A program made the translations under genes and the position numbers. 64,000 nucleotides of DNA, taken from Pirellulaceae bacterium. GTDB taxonomy: Bacteria > Planctomycetota > Planctomycetia > Pirellulales > Pirellulaceae. This document shows, one piece after another, positions 17,108 to 26,585 of this stretch. The DNA lies in contig JAHDXO010000012.1 of assembly GCA_023382975.1 (NCBI GenBank), positions 97,653 through 161,652 of the forward strand. The letters run 5' to 3'. Every line of letters begins with the position of its first letter. Within the stretch, counting starts at the first letter, position 1. The notes under the pieces were generated by a model. The model did no database searches, had not been told where the DNA came from, and worked only from the letters and a program-made list of their open reading frames with translations.

Positions 17108-18889
17108 CTATGCCGGACGCGGCGATTGCCGGGGAAGCCGGATGGAAAACGTGCTGCCTTGCCCCAGTTCGCTCCGCAGGCGGATTTCGCCGCCGAAGGA
17201 CTGCGTCAGATGTTTGACGATCGCCAGCCCCAGTCCCGTGCCGCCCAGATCGCGCGACCGGGCTTTGTCCACCCGGTAGAATCGTTCGAACACGCGCTGT
17301 TGGTCTCGGGCGGAAATGCCGACTCCGGTGTCCTCGACCTCCAGCACGGCATGGGATGCGTCGCCGTGGATGCGGATCGTCACGCGTCCGCCGCTCGGCG
17401 TGTACTGCAGCGCGTTGGCGAACAGGTTGTCCAAGATGGTCACCAAGCCGTTTTCGTCGGCGCGGACCAGCACGGGTTCGTCGGGCAATTGAATTTCCAG
17501 ATGCAGTCCCTTGGCGCTGGCTCGTTCGCCGTAGACCGATTCGCAATCCGCGACCACTTCGTCCAAGGCCACTTCCCGGATGTCGAACGCCTCCCGCCCG
17601 GATTCCACCCGAGCCAATTGCAGCAGGTCGACGATCAACTGGTGCAATCGCTCGGCCTGTTCTTCGATCCGTTGCACGAAATGCATGTTGTGTTGCTTGT
17701 CGTCGAGCGCGCCCAAACGCAGCGTTTCGGCGTATGCTTTGATCGACGACAGCGGCGTTTTCAACTCGTGCGAGACGTTGGCCGCGAAGTCGCGGCGGAC
17801 GTTTTCCAGTCGCCGCAATTCGGTGATGTCGTACAGCACGATGACGACGCCGGGACAGGGATTGCCCGGCAGGCACGTGGTGCGCATGGCCAACAGACGC
17901 CGCGCCGCTCCCAGGGTCTCGAACTCCTGCTCGACCGTCTTCCTCTTTTCCATCGCTTCGGACGCCGCATTTCGCAGGATGCGATGCCGGGAGACTTCCA
18001 GCAGCGTTCTTCCAGCCACTTCGGCCGTCTCGATGCCCAGCAACCGGCGACTGGCCGCGTTGGCGAACAGGACGCGATGGTCGGCGTTGACCGCCAGGAT
18101 GCCTTCGGTCATGCTGCTGAGCACCGTTTCCAGGCGCTGGCTGTTCTCCCGCTGTTCGTTCATCTGGATCATCAACTCGCGCCGCATGTGATCGACCGCT
18201 CGGGCGAGCGTTCCCAGTTCGTCGTTCCCGCTCTTGGGAATCTGACGCTTGTAGTTGCCCGCGGCGATGGCTTCGGCGGCATCGGTCAATTGCGACAAGG
18301 GCAGCATGATCTGCCGCGCGCCCAGCAGCGTCAGGGTCAGCGAAACCGCGCCGACCGCCGTGGCCAGAATCCAGAGATACCGGTGAATGGTCGCCACCTG
18401 CTCATCGATCGAGTGCAGCGGCATGGCGATACGCAGGACGATGCGCAACTCGCCGTTCGTCCGCAACGGCAGCGCCGTGTACAACATCCTCATCCGCACC
18501 GTGTTGCTGTGGCGTGCAGCTTTTCCCGCGTCGCCCTCCAACGCCTGCTTCACCTCGGGCCGCGCGGCGTGATTCTCCATCAACAGCGGATCTTCCAGCG
18601 AATCGGCAAGCACGATGCCCTGAGGATCGATCAAGGTGATCCGCATTCCGATTTGTCTCGCCAGATCGTCCACCCAGGATTGCAAGACGGCACGGTCCAG
18701 GTCGTCCGAGACGGTCGCCAGATGGCTTCGCAACGCTTTCGCCGTCGTCAGCAAATGGTCTTCCATCTGCTGCGTGACGATCTGCCGTTGCCAGTGCCCA
18801 ACCCACGTGACATACCCGATCGCCAGCGTCAGATTCAACGCGGCGTAGACCAGAAACAGCTTGACCGACAGTCGCGATAACCAAATCAT
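17108..18889 (-). CDS. PhoR-like sensor histidine kinase
   Basis: 593 residues from ATG 18889. Order: membrane helix 8-28, periplasmic sensor of about 140 residues, membrane helix 170-192, HAMP 193-245, PAS domain about 250-355, HisKA with phospho-accepting His374 in 'NVSHELKTPLSSI', then HATPase with N box 'DNLFANALQYTPSG', G1 'VEDTGVGI', F 'FERFYRVDKARS', G2 'GGTGLGLAIVKHL'. This is the PhoR layout. No response regulator gene is in the window. It starts 16 bases after cstA ends, an unusual pairing that suggests it senses something linked to CstA or is simply carried on its transcript. Confidence 0.9.
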   Translation of the reverse strand: MIWLSRLSVKLFLVYAALNLTLAIGYVTWVGHWQRQIVTQQMEDHLLTTAKALRSHLATVSDDLDRAVLQSWVDDLARQIGMRITLIDPQGIVLADSLEDPLLMENHAARPEVKQALEGDAGKAARHSNTVRMRMLYTALPLRTNGELRIVLRIAMPLHSIDEQVATIHRYLWILATAVGAVSLTLTLLGARQIMLPLSQLTDAAEAIAAGNYKRQIPKSGNDELGTLARAVDHMRRELMIQMNEQRENSQRLETVLSSMTEGILAVNADHRVLFANAASRRLLGIETAEVAGRTLLEVSRHRILRNAASEAMEKRKTVEQEFETLGAARRLLAMRTTCLPGNPCPGVVIVLYDITELRRLENVRRDFAANVSHELKTPLSSIKAYAETLRLGALDDKQHNMHFVQRIEEQAERLHQLIVDLLQLARVESGREAFDIREVALDEVVADCESVYGERASAKGLHLEIQLPDEPVLVRADENGLVTILDNLFANALQYTPSGGRVTIRIHGDASHAVLEVEDTGVGISARDQQRVFERFYRVDKARSRDLGGTGLGLAIVKHLTQSFGGEIRLRSELGQGSTFSIRLPRQSPRPA

Positions 18890-18905
18890 GTTTCGCCGCC
18901 AGCCG

Positions 18906-20789
18906 TCAGCAGGAACGTCCGCTCGATGTGACCAATTTCGATTGCGACATGCACGGCGGCGCCACCTCTTCCAGCACGTTCTTCGCACGCGGGATCATCA
19001 GCAACGCTTCGATCACCATCCACACTTGCAGCGCGACGGTGCAGAGCCCGATGGAAAACAGCAAATACTGGCCGTTGTGGAGCCAGCCGCTGATCGGATG
19101 AAGCATCTGGTACAACAGCGCCCAAACCGGCACCACCAGCATCATCGCCATGGGCGCGACCAGAAACCACACCGCTCGCCCGCGCCGCCACAGATAGAAA
19201 AACGTCACCAAGAACGCTAGTCCGGCCAGCAACTGGTTGGTTGCGCCAAACAGCGGCCACAGGATCAAACCGCCCGTGCCCATCTTCTGGCCCGGAGCCG
19301 GGATCATCGCGATCACGCAGCCCAATGTCACGGCCACGCCGGTCGCGACGAACTTGTTGGCCAGCGGCGCCAGTCGCGTGGCCTGGCCCAGTTCCTGAAT
19401 CACGTAGCGGTGCAACCGCGTGGCCGTGTCCAACGTGGTGGCCGCAAAGCTGGCGACCAGCACGGCGATGATCCCGATGCCGAATTCCAGCGGGACGCCC
19501 ACGGAGGCCAGCAAGTTGCCGCCGCCGTCGACGAAGGCAGCCAACTGCGGCCTCAGCCCGAATTCCTTCAAAGAACGGTGGAAATCGTACCTCGCTCGCC
19601 ACGCCGCTCGGCCGGTCAGGTGCTGCGACTGGCCGTCGACCGAAACCATCTCGGGCACGTAGCGAAAGACCTGGGCTTGATCGGGCAACGGTTCCCGGAC
19701 GTACTTGCCCATCCCTACGCCGGCGCAGCAGGCGATGATCACCAGCACCGCCAACACGCCCTCCATCAGCATCGCGCCATATCCGACGTAGTGCGCGTCC
19801 TTTTCGCTGGACAGTTGCTTGCTGCTGGTGCCGCTGCTGACCAGACAGTGAAAACCACTGACGGCGCCGCACGCGATCGTGATGAACAGAAACGGCATGA
19901 TCGGCGGTGTCCCCGCAGGCAATTCCTGTGCGGAAACGAACGCTGGGGCGCTGTTCATGTCCGCCTGATTGGTGATGCCCACCACGAAGACGCCCGCTAC
20001 CAGCAAACCCAACGCGACCAGCAATTGATGGCTGTTCACATAGTCGCGCGGCTGCAGCAGCATCCACACGGGCAACACCGACGCGATGAAACAGTAGATC
20101 AACAGAATGGCGGTCCAGATCACTACCGGGCTGCCTAGCGGCGCCAGCCACTCGTTCGGAAACGGAAAATAGTAGACGCCCACATAAACGGCCAGATACA
20201 TCAGCGCCAACGCCACCAGCGATGGGATTAGCAGTTTTCCGTTGAATTTGTGGACCCAGAAGCCCATCGCCACCGCCACCGGCATGGCAACCCACACGGA
20301 AAGCACCGATTCGGGATACATGTCGAAGATCGTTGCGATCACCAAACCGAACACCGCCAGCACCAACATCAACGAAAAGAACAGAATCAGCAGGAACAGG
20401 TATCGGACCCGTGGAGCAATGATCCGGCCCGCGATGTCCCCGACCGTCTGGCCCCGGTTGCGCAGCGACACGACCAACGCGCCGAAATCATGCACCGCCC
20501 CGATGAAAATACACCCGAACAGAACCCACAGCAGCGCCGGCATCCAGCCCCAAAACACGGCGATCGCAGGCCCGACGATCGGACCGGTGCCCGCAATGCT
20601 CGTGTAATGATGGCCAAACACCACTTGCCGGTTTGTGGGGCAGAAATCGACGTCGTCCCGGCACTCGACGCTCGGCACAACGGCCGTCGCGTCCAGTTGG
20701 AAGATCTTTCGAGCCAGCCAGCGGCCGTAGGTGTGATAAGCGACCAGATAACCGAAAAACGCCACAACGGCAACGATCAACGTACTCAT
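18906..20789 (-). CDS. cstA: carbon starvation protein CstA family transporter
   Basis: 627 residues with about 16 hydrophobic segments. Family blocks: 'TNRQVVFGHHYTSIAGTGPI' near residue 55, 'GCIFIGAVHDFGALVVSLRN' near 95, 'GFHCLVSSGTSSKQL' near 310, 'ATTLDTATRLHRYVIQEL' near 465, and 'LWPLFGATNQLLAGLA'. CstA proteins take up peptides or pyruvate when carbon is short. First gene of cstA, histidine kinase, DUF389. Gap to the upstream dnaA stop is 126 bases, enough for its own promoter. Confidence 0.92.
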   Translation of the reverse strand: MSTLIVAVVAFFGYLVAYHTYGRWLARKIFQLDATAVVPSVECRDDVDFCPTNRQVVFGHHYTSIAGTGPIVGPAIAVFWGWMPALLWVLFGCIFIGAVHDFGALVVSLRNRGQTVGDIAGRIIAPRVRYLFLLILFFSLMLVLAVFGLVIATIFDMYPESVLSVWVAMPVAVAMGFWVHKFNGKLLIPSLVALALMYLAVYVGVYYFPFPNEWLAPLGSPVVIWTAILLIYCFIASVLPVWMLLQPRDYVNSHQLLVALGLLVAGVFVVGITNQADMNSAPAFVSAQELPAGTPPIMPFLFITIACGAVSGFHCLVSSGTSSKQLSSEKDAHYVGYGAMLMEGVLAVLVIIACCAGVGMGKYVREPLPDQAQVFRYVPEMVSVDGQSQHLTGRAAWRARYDFHRSLKEFGLRPQLAAFVDGGGNLLASVGVPLEFGIGIIAVLVASFAATTLDTATRLHRYVIQELGQATRLAPLANKFVATGVAVTLGCVIAMIPAPGQKMGTGGLILWPLFGATNQLLAGLAFLVTFFYLWRRGRAVWFLVAPMAMMLVVPVWALLYQMLHPISGWLHNGQYLLFSIGLCTVALQVWMVIEALLMIPRAKNVLEEVAPPCMSQSKLVTSSGRSC

Positions 20790-20915
20790 CGCATGGGACT
20801 CGACTACGAGCGGTTTCGTGACAACACCGATGGCCCTCTTTCGACATGCGTCACTATATCACCCAGCAGCGCCGCGAGAAACAACGACGCGGCCAAAATA
20901 GGGTGTGCCGACGGT

Positions 20916-22337
20916 TCAACCGGTTGCCGCCCGCGCTGTCCCCAGACGGGTCTCGACGCGGCGGATGGCGTCGCGGATGTCGCAGTCTCCGTACCCCATT
21001 TGAATCTTCCGGCCGTCGGCCACCCAGGATTCGACCTGCTTCTGGGCCGAAATCACCGTGCTGTGACTGCGGCGGCCGAAATATTGGCCGATTTCGACAA
21101 AGGCGGCACGCGTGTACTTGCGCGCCAGCCACATGGCCAGCATCCGCGGTTGACTCAAAACCTTGGATTTCCGGCCCGATTGCAGGGTCTTGACGTCGAT
21201 GCCGAAGACATCGCAGACCGCCGATTCAATGTCGGGCAATTGCACAACGCGGCGGGTCATGCGAAAGAAATCGCCCAACGCGGTCTCCGCCAGCCCGCAG
21301 TCGATCGGACGAGCCAGCGCTTCACTCGACGCGACCAGCCGGTTGATCGCTCCGGCAATCAGCCGGGCGTCGCCGGTCACCTGAGCCGCAATCAACCGCA
21401 GCACCTCGTCCGAGACCGTACTACCGAGGCGCGCAGCCATTCGGCGGGCGATGCCCAACCGAGTCGCCTCGTCCGCCGGTTCGATACCGCACACCAGCCC
21501 GCACGAAATCCGACCGATCAGATCGGTGCCCAGCGAACCCAACTCGGATGGCGAACGATCGGCGGCGAAAACCAACTGGCGACCTTCCCGCGACAGGGAA
21601 TCGACCGTATGCAGCAGCTCGACGATGGTCGCCGATTTTCCCGTGAAGAACTGCAGGTCATCGATCAGCAGCAGTTCCACGTCGCGGTACTTGCGGCGAA
21701 AGCTCGGCAAACCCGAGCCGCGTAGGGCCTCGAGGAACGAACTGGTGAACTGCTCGGACGAGAGCATCACCACGCGCCGCAGGCCGCGCTCGCGGCGGGC
21801 CGCCGTGGCGATGCCTTCCAACAGATGAGTCTTACCCGTGCCGGCGGGGCCGTACAGCAACAGCGGGGTAACTCGCCCCGGCCGATCCGCGACGGTCTGC
21901 GCACCGACAAACGCAATCCGATTGGTGTCGCCCACAACGAAGTCGTCCAGAACTGACGGCAGACGGCCGTTCGCCGCTGCTTTGCCGGTCGGATGCCGAG
22001 CGGCGGAATCGCGAGCCGACGAAACGGGCTGATGTGCCTGGCGTCGCGCCCGTCGCGGCGCTACCCCAGACGAATCGGCCTCGGGATCCAACTGGAATTC
22101 AACGCGGACCTCGACGCCGGCAAGCTGTTCGCACAAATCCTCCAATTCGGCTCGGAACGACCGGCGCAGCCGATCCAGCAAGAATTGGTCGCGTGCCAGA
22201 ACAAACCAAGTCTGGTCGCGGAATTCGAGACGTGTGCCGTGGCCGAACCACAGATCGCAGCGTTCCTTGCCGATTCTCTCGGACAAGGCGGCTCGCAGGG
22301 CCGAAACGATTTCCGTATCGTTCTTGCTCACGTCCAA
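20916..22337 (-). CDS. dnaA: chromosomal replication initiator DnaA
   Basis: 473 residues. Domain I 1-90, variable linker 95-150, AAA+ domain with Walker A 'YGPAGTGKTHLLEG' near residue 175 and Walker B 'ELLLIDDLQFFTG' near 235, then DNA-binding domain IV near 380-460 with the signature 'IGQYFGRRSHSTVISAQKQV'. DnaA binds oriC, melts DNA and loads DnaB. The start is TTG 22337 or the in-frame GTG 22331; a GAGGA site lies just upstream. The signature departs from the usual GGRDHTTV form (GRRSHSTV), so DNA recognition may be slightly altered. Confidence 0.93.
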   Translation of the reverse strand: MDVSKNDTEIVSALRAALSERIGKERCDLWFGHGTRLEFRDQTWFVLARDQFLLDRLRRSFRAELEDLCEQLAGVEVRVEFQLDPEADSSGVAPRRARRQAHQPVSSARDSAARHPTGKAAANGRLPSVLDDFVVGDTNRIAFVGAQTVADRPGRVTPLLLYGPAGTGKTHLLEGIATAARRERGLRRVVMLSSEQFTSSFLEALRGSGLPSFRRKYRDVELLLIDDLQFFTGKSATIVELLHTVDSLSREGRQLVFAADRSPSELGSLGTDLIGRISCGLVCGIEPADEATRLGIARRMAARLGSTVSDEVLRLIAAQVTGDARLIAGAINRLVASSEALARPIDCGLAETALGDFFRMTRRVVQLPDIESAVCDVFGIDVKTLQSGRKSKVLSQPRMLAMWLARKYTRAAFVEIGQYFGRRSHSTVISAQKQVESWVADGRKIQMGYGDCDIRDAIRRVETRLGTARAATG

Positions 22338-22722
22338 ACGCTTCCTCTGCGCGTGCCGCTACAATCTTGATGGGGAACGACCCAGGACAAACCCGCACAG
22401 GCATGCCCTGACGGCCACCGGGATGGTAACGAGAGATTCCTTCTATCGAACCCAGCCGACTCGACATTCGGTCGGCCACCGCTGGCTCAGGCACCAGCAA
22501 GGAGCCCGATTTTAAGCGTGCTAGCACCGATGTCAAACCGCTCGCTTCACGGCGAGCTGCAATTTCTCTCACGCCTCTCGATCAGCCGCTTTTCCAGCGA
22601 TGAATCTTAACCTTTTCGGCCATCGCCAAAAGCCGCGATGCAAAAAAAAACGAGCCCGAGTGCGGTGGAAAAAATGTCGGCGAACCAAACCGTTCAGATA
22701 ACCTGTCCCCGAGCCGATCAAC
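22338..22722. other. dnaA upstream region, no clear origin
   Basis: 385 bases between dnaA and the GNAT gene, both minus. It has a 9-A tract (22642-22650) and A/T-rich patches near 22600-22700, but no TTATCCACA-type DnaA box clusters that I can find; the nearest is a lone TTATCTGAA-like site near 22700. An origin here is therefore unsupported. The tract reads as nine Ts downstream of the GNAT gene and might help end that transcript. Confidence 0.35.
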
Positions 22723-23523
22723 TTAATCCCAACCGGGACAAGGACTAACGCCAACGGCCGTCGCCAGTTCGCGAAAAAACACGCAACGGCGAACGGACGG
22801 ATCGAATCCGGCGGCCGCGTAGACAGCGATGGCCGGATCGTTTTCGGCATCCACCCCGGCAATCACCGCTCGTCGCCCAATCTGGAGTGCCGTCCATAAG
22901 GCGTATTTCGCCAGAACTTGGCCACCACCCCTTCCCCGGTATTCCGGGGCAAGACCCATGTACAACAGCTCGCACCGGTCCCGATCCGGGTGATCGGTGA
23001 TCAGCAAGCATCCGGCTAGGGCTCCTCGGTACTCGACCACATACCACCACCGGCTGCCCGTTGCCCCCGCTTCAGAAAACCGAGCGAACACGTCCGACGC
23101 GGCTACGGTGTTGCGCAGTTGGGGGAAATCGAGCGAGTTGATCAGCGTTCTGGAAAAGACGGATTCCATCGCCGTCTGCTCGCCTCGTGCGTACGGACGA
23201 AATCGCCAGTCTTCCGTTTCTGGAGCCGGGACTGGCTGCGAGGCGTGGATGCCCGGCGACTGTTCGATCTCCGTCGCGCACGTCAGCACAAGCAGATCAT
23301 GCGTGCGGCGGAAGCCGGCGGCGATGGCGTTGGATTGCGTCTCGGCGTCCTCGACCGGCACATACGTCGTGACCTGCCGGATTTCCCGGAGCATGAGTTC
23401 GTCGCACGCACGCCGCAACTGGGCCGACGGAACGGACTGCACACCAGTCGCGTCGCAAGCCGGCAGAATCAACTCGGCTGTCCGGTCTGCGTAGATCCGA
23501 CATACCAAGTCGCCTGCCATCAT
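22723..23523 (-). CDS. tandem GNAT acetyltransferase
   Basis: 266 residues from the ATG at 23523 (or 23520), overlapping the purC stop as ATGA; longer upstream readings merely pass through purC in another frame. The C-terminal half is a complete GNAT domain: 'LLYMGLAPEYRGRGGGQVLA' holds the acetyl-CoA pyrophosphate loop (R-G-R-G-G-G), followed by 'AENDPAIAVYAAAGF'. The N-terminal half resembles a degenerate GNAT ('SNAIAAGFRRTHDLLVL'), as in MshD-like tandem enzymes. Acceptor substrate unknown. Translated together with purC. Confidence 0.8.
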   Translation of the reverse strand: MMAGDLVCRIYADRTAELILPACDATGVQSVPSAQLRRACDELMLREIRQVTTYVPVEDAETQSNAIAAGFRRTHDLLVLTCATEIEQSPGIHASQPVPAPETEDWRFRPYARGEQTAMESVFSRTLINSLDFPQLRNTVAASDVFARFSEAGATGSRWWYVVEYRGALAGCLLITDHPDRDRCELLYMGLAPEYRGRGGGQVLAKYALWTALQIGRRAVIAGVDAENDPAIAVYAAAGFDPSVRRCVFFRELATAVGVSPCPGWD

Positions 23524-24410
23524 TTCCACGCGAATGCCAGGCCGGTCAATTGCTCGTAGGCTTCGATGTACTTTTCGCGAGTTCTGTCGACGATCTCCGG
23601 CGGCAATTCCGGTGGCGGGCTGTTCTTGTCCCAGCCGGTTGCGGTGAGGTGGTCCCGTACAAACTGTTTGTCGAACGACGGTTGGCCGTGGCCCGGTTCG
23701 TACTGATCGGCAGGCCAGAACCGCGAACTGTCGGGAGTCAGCACCTCGTCGATCAGAATCAGTTGGCCTTCCACCAATCCCCATTCGAACTTGGTGTCCG
23801 CGATCAGGATGCCCTTCGTGCGGGCGTATTCGGCGCCGCGCTGGTAGATATCGATGCTGCGACGTCTCAGTTCTTCGGCCAGTTCGACGCCAACGATTTC
23901 CACCATCCGTTCGAACGAGATATTGATGTCGTGGCCGGTTTCTTCCTTGGTGGCCGGCGTGAAGATCGGCTGGTCCAACTGCGAGCATTGCTTCAAGCCG
24001 GCGGGCAGCGGGATGCCGCAGACTTGGCCATTCTGCTGGTATTCCTTCCAGCCCGAGCCGTCCAAGTAGCCGCGCACAACGCATTCGATCGGCACGACTT
24101 GGCATTTCCGCACAATCATGCTTCGACCGGCCAGACTCGGTCGGGCGGCTTCGTCCGGCAAGACGATCTCGCCCAGGTCCATGGTCAGCAGGTGATGGTC
24201 CGTCTTCAGATGATCGAACCAGAATGCACTGATCTGAGTCAACACGCGGCCTTTGTCCGGAATCGGCGTCGGCAACACCCAGTCGAAGGCGCTGATCCGG
24301 TCGGTGCTGACCATCAGCAAACGATCCCCCAAATCGTAGATGTCGCGTACTTTGCCGCGTCGAACCGGCAGCCCCGGTAAAGACGTCTGGGAAACAGCTT
24401 CTTTCACCAT
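23520..24410 (-). CDS. purC: phosphoribosylaminoimidazole-succinocarboxamide synthase
   Basis: 296 residues from ATG 24410, after a GGGAG site. It joins aspartate to CAIR in purine synthesis using ATP. Signature blocks: 'RRGKVRDIYDLGDRLLMVST', 'DRISAFDWVLPTPIPDKG', 'VECVVRGYLDGSGWKEYQ', 'GLVEGQLILIDEVLTPDSSR', 'SFDKQFVRDHL'. This is the longer PurC form with an extra C-terminal segment. No other pur gene is nearby; the GNAT gene is coupled downstream. Confidence 0.96.
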   Translation of the reverse strand: MVKEAVSQTSLPGLPVRRGKVRDIYDLGDRLLMVSTDRISAFDWVLPTPIPDKGRVLTQISAFWFDHLKTDHHLLTMDLGEIVLPDEAARPSLAGRSMIVRKCQVVPIECVVRGYLDGSGWKEYQQNGQVCGIPLPAGLKQCSQLDQPIFTPATKEETGHDINISFERMVEIVGVELAEELRRRSIDIYQRGAEYARTKGILIADTKFEWGLVEGQLILIDEVLTPDSSRFWPADQYEPGHGQPSFDKQFVRDHLTATGWDKNSPPPELPPEIVDRTREKYIEAYEQLTGLAFAWK

Positions 24411-24717
24411 CGTTCTTGACTCCCTCTTCGCGTCAGGTTGATATCGGGCGACAATATACCATCCGCTTCGACCGCGGCGAGAGGGGGCACACAGGCTGGC
24501 GGCCCTTCGTGCTTCCGCAAAAGGCGGCATTTCGCAGGACACCCTTCGCCAGATCCGCCGATCAACGTTATACTACCGCCGTCTCGTTGTGGCTCAATCC
24601 AAGCATCCCCATCGGTCGATGTAGGGTGACGAGAAACGGGACTGTGATTTTTCAGCCGCCGCAGCGGGGTGGTTGATTGGCCGTTGGCATGGCGTTGATT
24701 TTGGAAGGATCTTGCTC
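24411..24717. other. divergent promoter region between purC and TIM-barrel gene
   Basis: 307 bases with no gene. TATATT on the minus strand (about 24453-24458) and TATACT on the plus strand (about 24570-24575) could be -10 elements for purC and the 24718 gene, but matching -35 hexamers are poor. No purine riboswitch-like structure seen. Confidence 0.3.
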
Positions 24718-26211
24718 ATGGGGCTCATGCGTTTCCACACGCCGCAACGGGAACGCGTTACACGAGAAGCCGTCGAACGATCGTACATCACCGGATTGGA
24801 TTGCGTGCCGACCCAGGCCCGCAAGTCGTGGGACGGCGAGGGTGCCTTGCGGCTGGAACGCGACATCGATGAATCGGGGTGCCTTCACATCCCTTGGGAA
24901 GTCGATGGCTACGGGACGCTGCTGCTGTCGACCTCCAGTCTGATGGAGCGAGCGCGTCCGTATCAACTGCCCGTCGAATTAGCCCGCGGCACCATCAATC
25001 GGTTGCGAACCAAATCGTCTGTTTGGCAGATGGCCGGGCTCGAGGTCACAGCCGAGTTGGCCTCGGAACTGGATTCCGCCGTCAGGACTTTTGCTCAAGC
25101 CGCGACCAACCAGAACCAACCCGCCCTGTCCTCTCGACTGGCCGAAGATGCGATCCGACAGTCGTTGGACGCGATGGCGTTGCTCGCCCAGCAATACTCT
25201 CGCCAAGTTCTGGAGTCGCGCCACCGAAACGCTGGACAACTGCCGACGCTGCTGGCGGGCAATCTGGGCGGCTCGACGATGCCGGAGAACCTCGAGCCGA
25301 TGTTCGTCGCAGCGTTCAACGCTGCGGTGATTCCGTTCAATTGGCGCTGTGCCGAACCGGAATGCGACAAAGATGACTGGGCGGAGACCGACCGGCAGTT
25401 GAAGTTGTGTCTGCGACATCGTCTGAAGATACTGGGCGGTCCCCTGATGCGTCTGGATCGAAGCAGTCTGCCCGGTTGGGTCGCGGACCGGTGCCGGGAT
25501 TTCAACTGGTTGTCGGGCTGTATCGCCCGTTACATCTCCAATGCGGTGAAGCGATACAAGGGCCAAGTTCACCTGTGGCATTGTTCGGCCGCCGCCAATG
25601 TCGCGGCCGGACTGCCGTTGTCGGACGAGCAGAGACTGCGGTTGGCCGTGCTGGCGATCGAGACGACTCGGCGGTGCGACCCGCGCACGCCGGTGATCGT
25701 CAGCTTTGATCAGCCGTGGGGCGAGTACATGGTCGAGACGCCCTTTGCTCTGCCGCCCATGCATTTTGCCGAGATGATGGTTCGCGCGGAACTCGGTTTG
25801 GCCGGAATCGGACTGGAGTTGAATCTCGGCTACTGGCCCGACGGCAGCCTGCCGCGCGACCTGCTGGAGATCGGCCAGTTGATCGATCAATGGAGCCAGT
25901 TGGGTCTGCCGTTGATTCCGATGATCTCGATTCCCAGCGGTTGCGACGACGATCCGCTGGCCAGTCAGTCAACGGCGCGCCCGGTGCGCTCCGTCGCCGG
26001 CGATTGCCCTTCGATAGACAGCCAGAAGCGTCTGATCGAACAGTTGCTGCCCATGCTTACCGCGAAACAATCGGTGCAGGCGATCGTTTGGAACCAAGTC
26101 TTCGATTCGGCGGACCATCGATTCGCGCACGGCGGACTATTCGATGCGTCGTCCCGTCCCAAACCGTCGCTGACGTCCGTCATCGGACTGCGGCGCGATC
26201 ACTTGCAATAG
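24718..26211 (+). CDS. glycoside-hydrolase-10-like TIM-barrel protein
   Basis: 497 residues from ATG 24718, 8 bases after GGAAGGA. The last 280 residues look like a (beta/alpha)8 barrel of the GH10 xylanase type: 'FVAAFNAAVIPFNWR', 'KRYKGQVHLWHCSAAANVA', 'TPVIVSFDQPWGEYM', 'IGLELNLGYWPDGSLPRDL', 'VQAIVWNQVFDSADHRF'. In GH10 enzymes the fourth strand ends in W-x-x-x-N-E; here the same place reads W-H-C-S-A-A, so the acid/base Glu appears absent. No signal peptide. Either a non-catalytic relative or a different barrel family; I hold the fold assignment at moderate confidence. Confidence 0.55.
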   Translation: MGLMRFHTPQRERVTREAVERSYITGLDCVPTQARKSWDGEGALRLERDIDESGCLHIPWEVDGYGTLLLSTSSLMERARPYQLPVELARGTINRLRTKSSVWQMAGLEVTAELASELDSAVRTFAQAATNQNQPALSSRLAEDAIRQSLDAMALLAQQYSRQVLESRHRNAGQLPTLLAGNLGGSTMPENLEPMFVAAFNAAVIPFNWRCAEPECDKDDWAETDRQLKLCLRHRLKILGGPLMRLDRSSLPGWVADRCRDFNWLSGCIARYISNAVKRYKGQVHLWHCSAAANVAAGLPLSDEQRLRLAVLAIETTRRCDPRTPVIVSFDQPWGEYMVETPFALPPMHFAEMMVRAELGLAGIGLELNLGYWPDGSLPRDLLEIGQLIDQWSQLGLPLIPMISIPSGCDDDPLASQSTARPVRSVAGDCPSIDSQKRLIEQLLPMLTAKQSVQAIVWNQVFDSADHRFAHGGLFDASSRPKPSLTSVIGLRRDHLQ

Positions 26212-26585
26212 TCCCATGCGCTACAATCGTCACAATCGTTGCCGTTCAGCCTCCAACAACAGCCGATGTCGATTTCACCGGTTTTCTGAGCCAGGAACAG
26301 AGGTTCTTTTTACGATGAATGGGATACTGGCGCAGGATAAGGGACTTATTCGGGCGCCGGTGAATCGAGCCGGCTGTACGGTGTGGGACCTGGTCGGTTC
26401 AGTGGGCGAACGAGGGGCTGTGAGCGGAACGGATCGGCTTGGGCGACGAGTCAGCAGCGGGGCGTGCTTCCCCCGCGATCCACTGGGGGATCGGCTGGCA
26501 AGTCGCCCGCATCGAGCCGGTCGTTCCGCCACGGCCCTTTGTTTTTTTCTCGTTCGATCGTTTCGATCGAACCGGGGGGCCTGAC
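26212..26585. other. intergenic region with one hairpin
   Basis: 374 bases between two plus-strand genes. The only structure seen is the 19-base palindrome at 26553-26571. An ORF from 26314 runs to 26584 but has no ribosome site and unconvincing composition. Confidence 0.4.
26553..26571. promoter_or_regulatory. palindrome at the ribosome site of the HD gene
   Basis: TTCGATCG-TTT-CGATCGAA, a perfect 8-bp stem with a 3-base loop, ending 14 bases before the ATG at 26586 and just before the G-rich ribosome site. In RNA it could hinder ribosome entry; as DNA it could be an operator. Confidence 0.35.

Noticed and set aside
15767-18880. 1037-residue plus-strand open frame
   Set aside because: It is antisense to the DUF389 and histidine kinase genes, which have full domain motifs and ribosome sites. 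Its protein is Gln/Arg-rich with no known motif; high GC keeps the shadow frame open.
26314-26584. Possible 90-residue plus-strand gene before the HD protein
   Set aside because: No ribosome site, no recognisable features, and it ends just before the real start.
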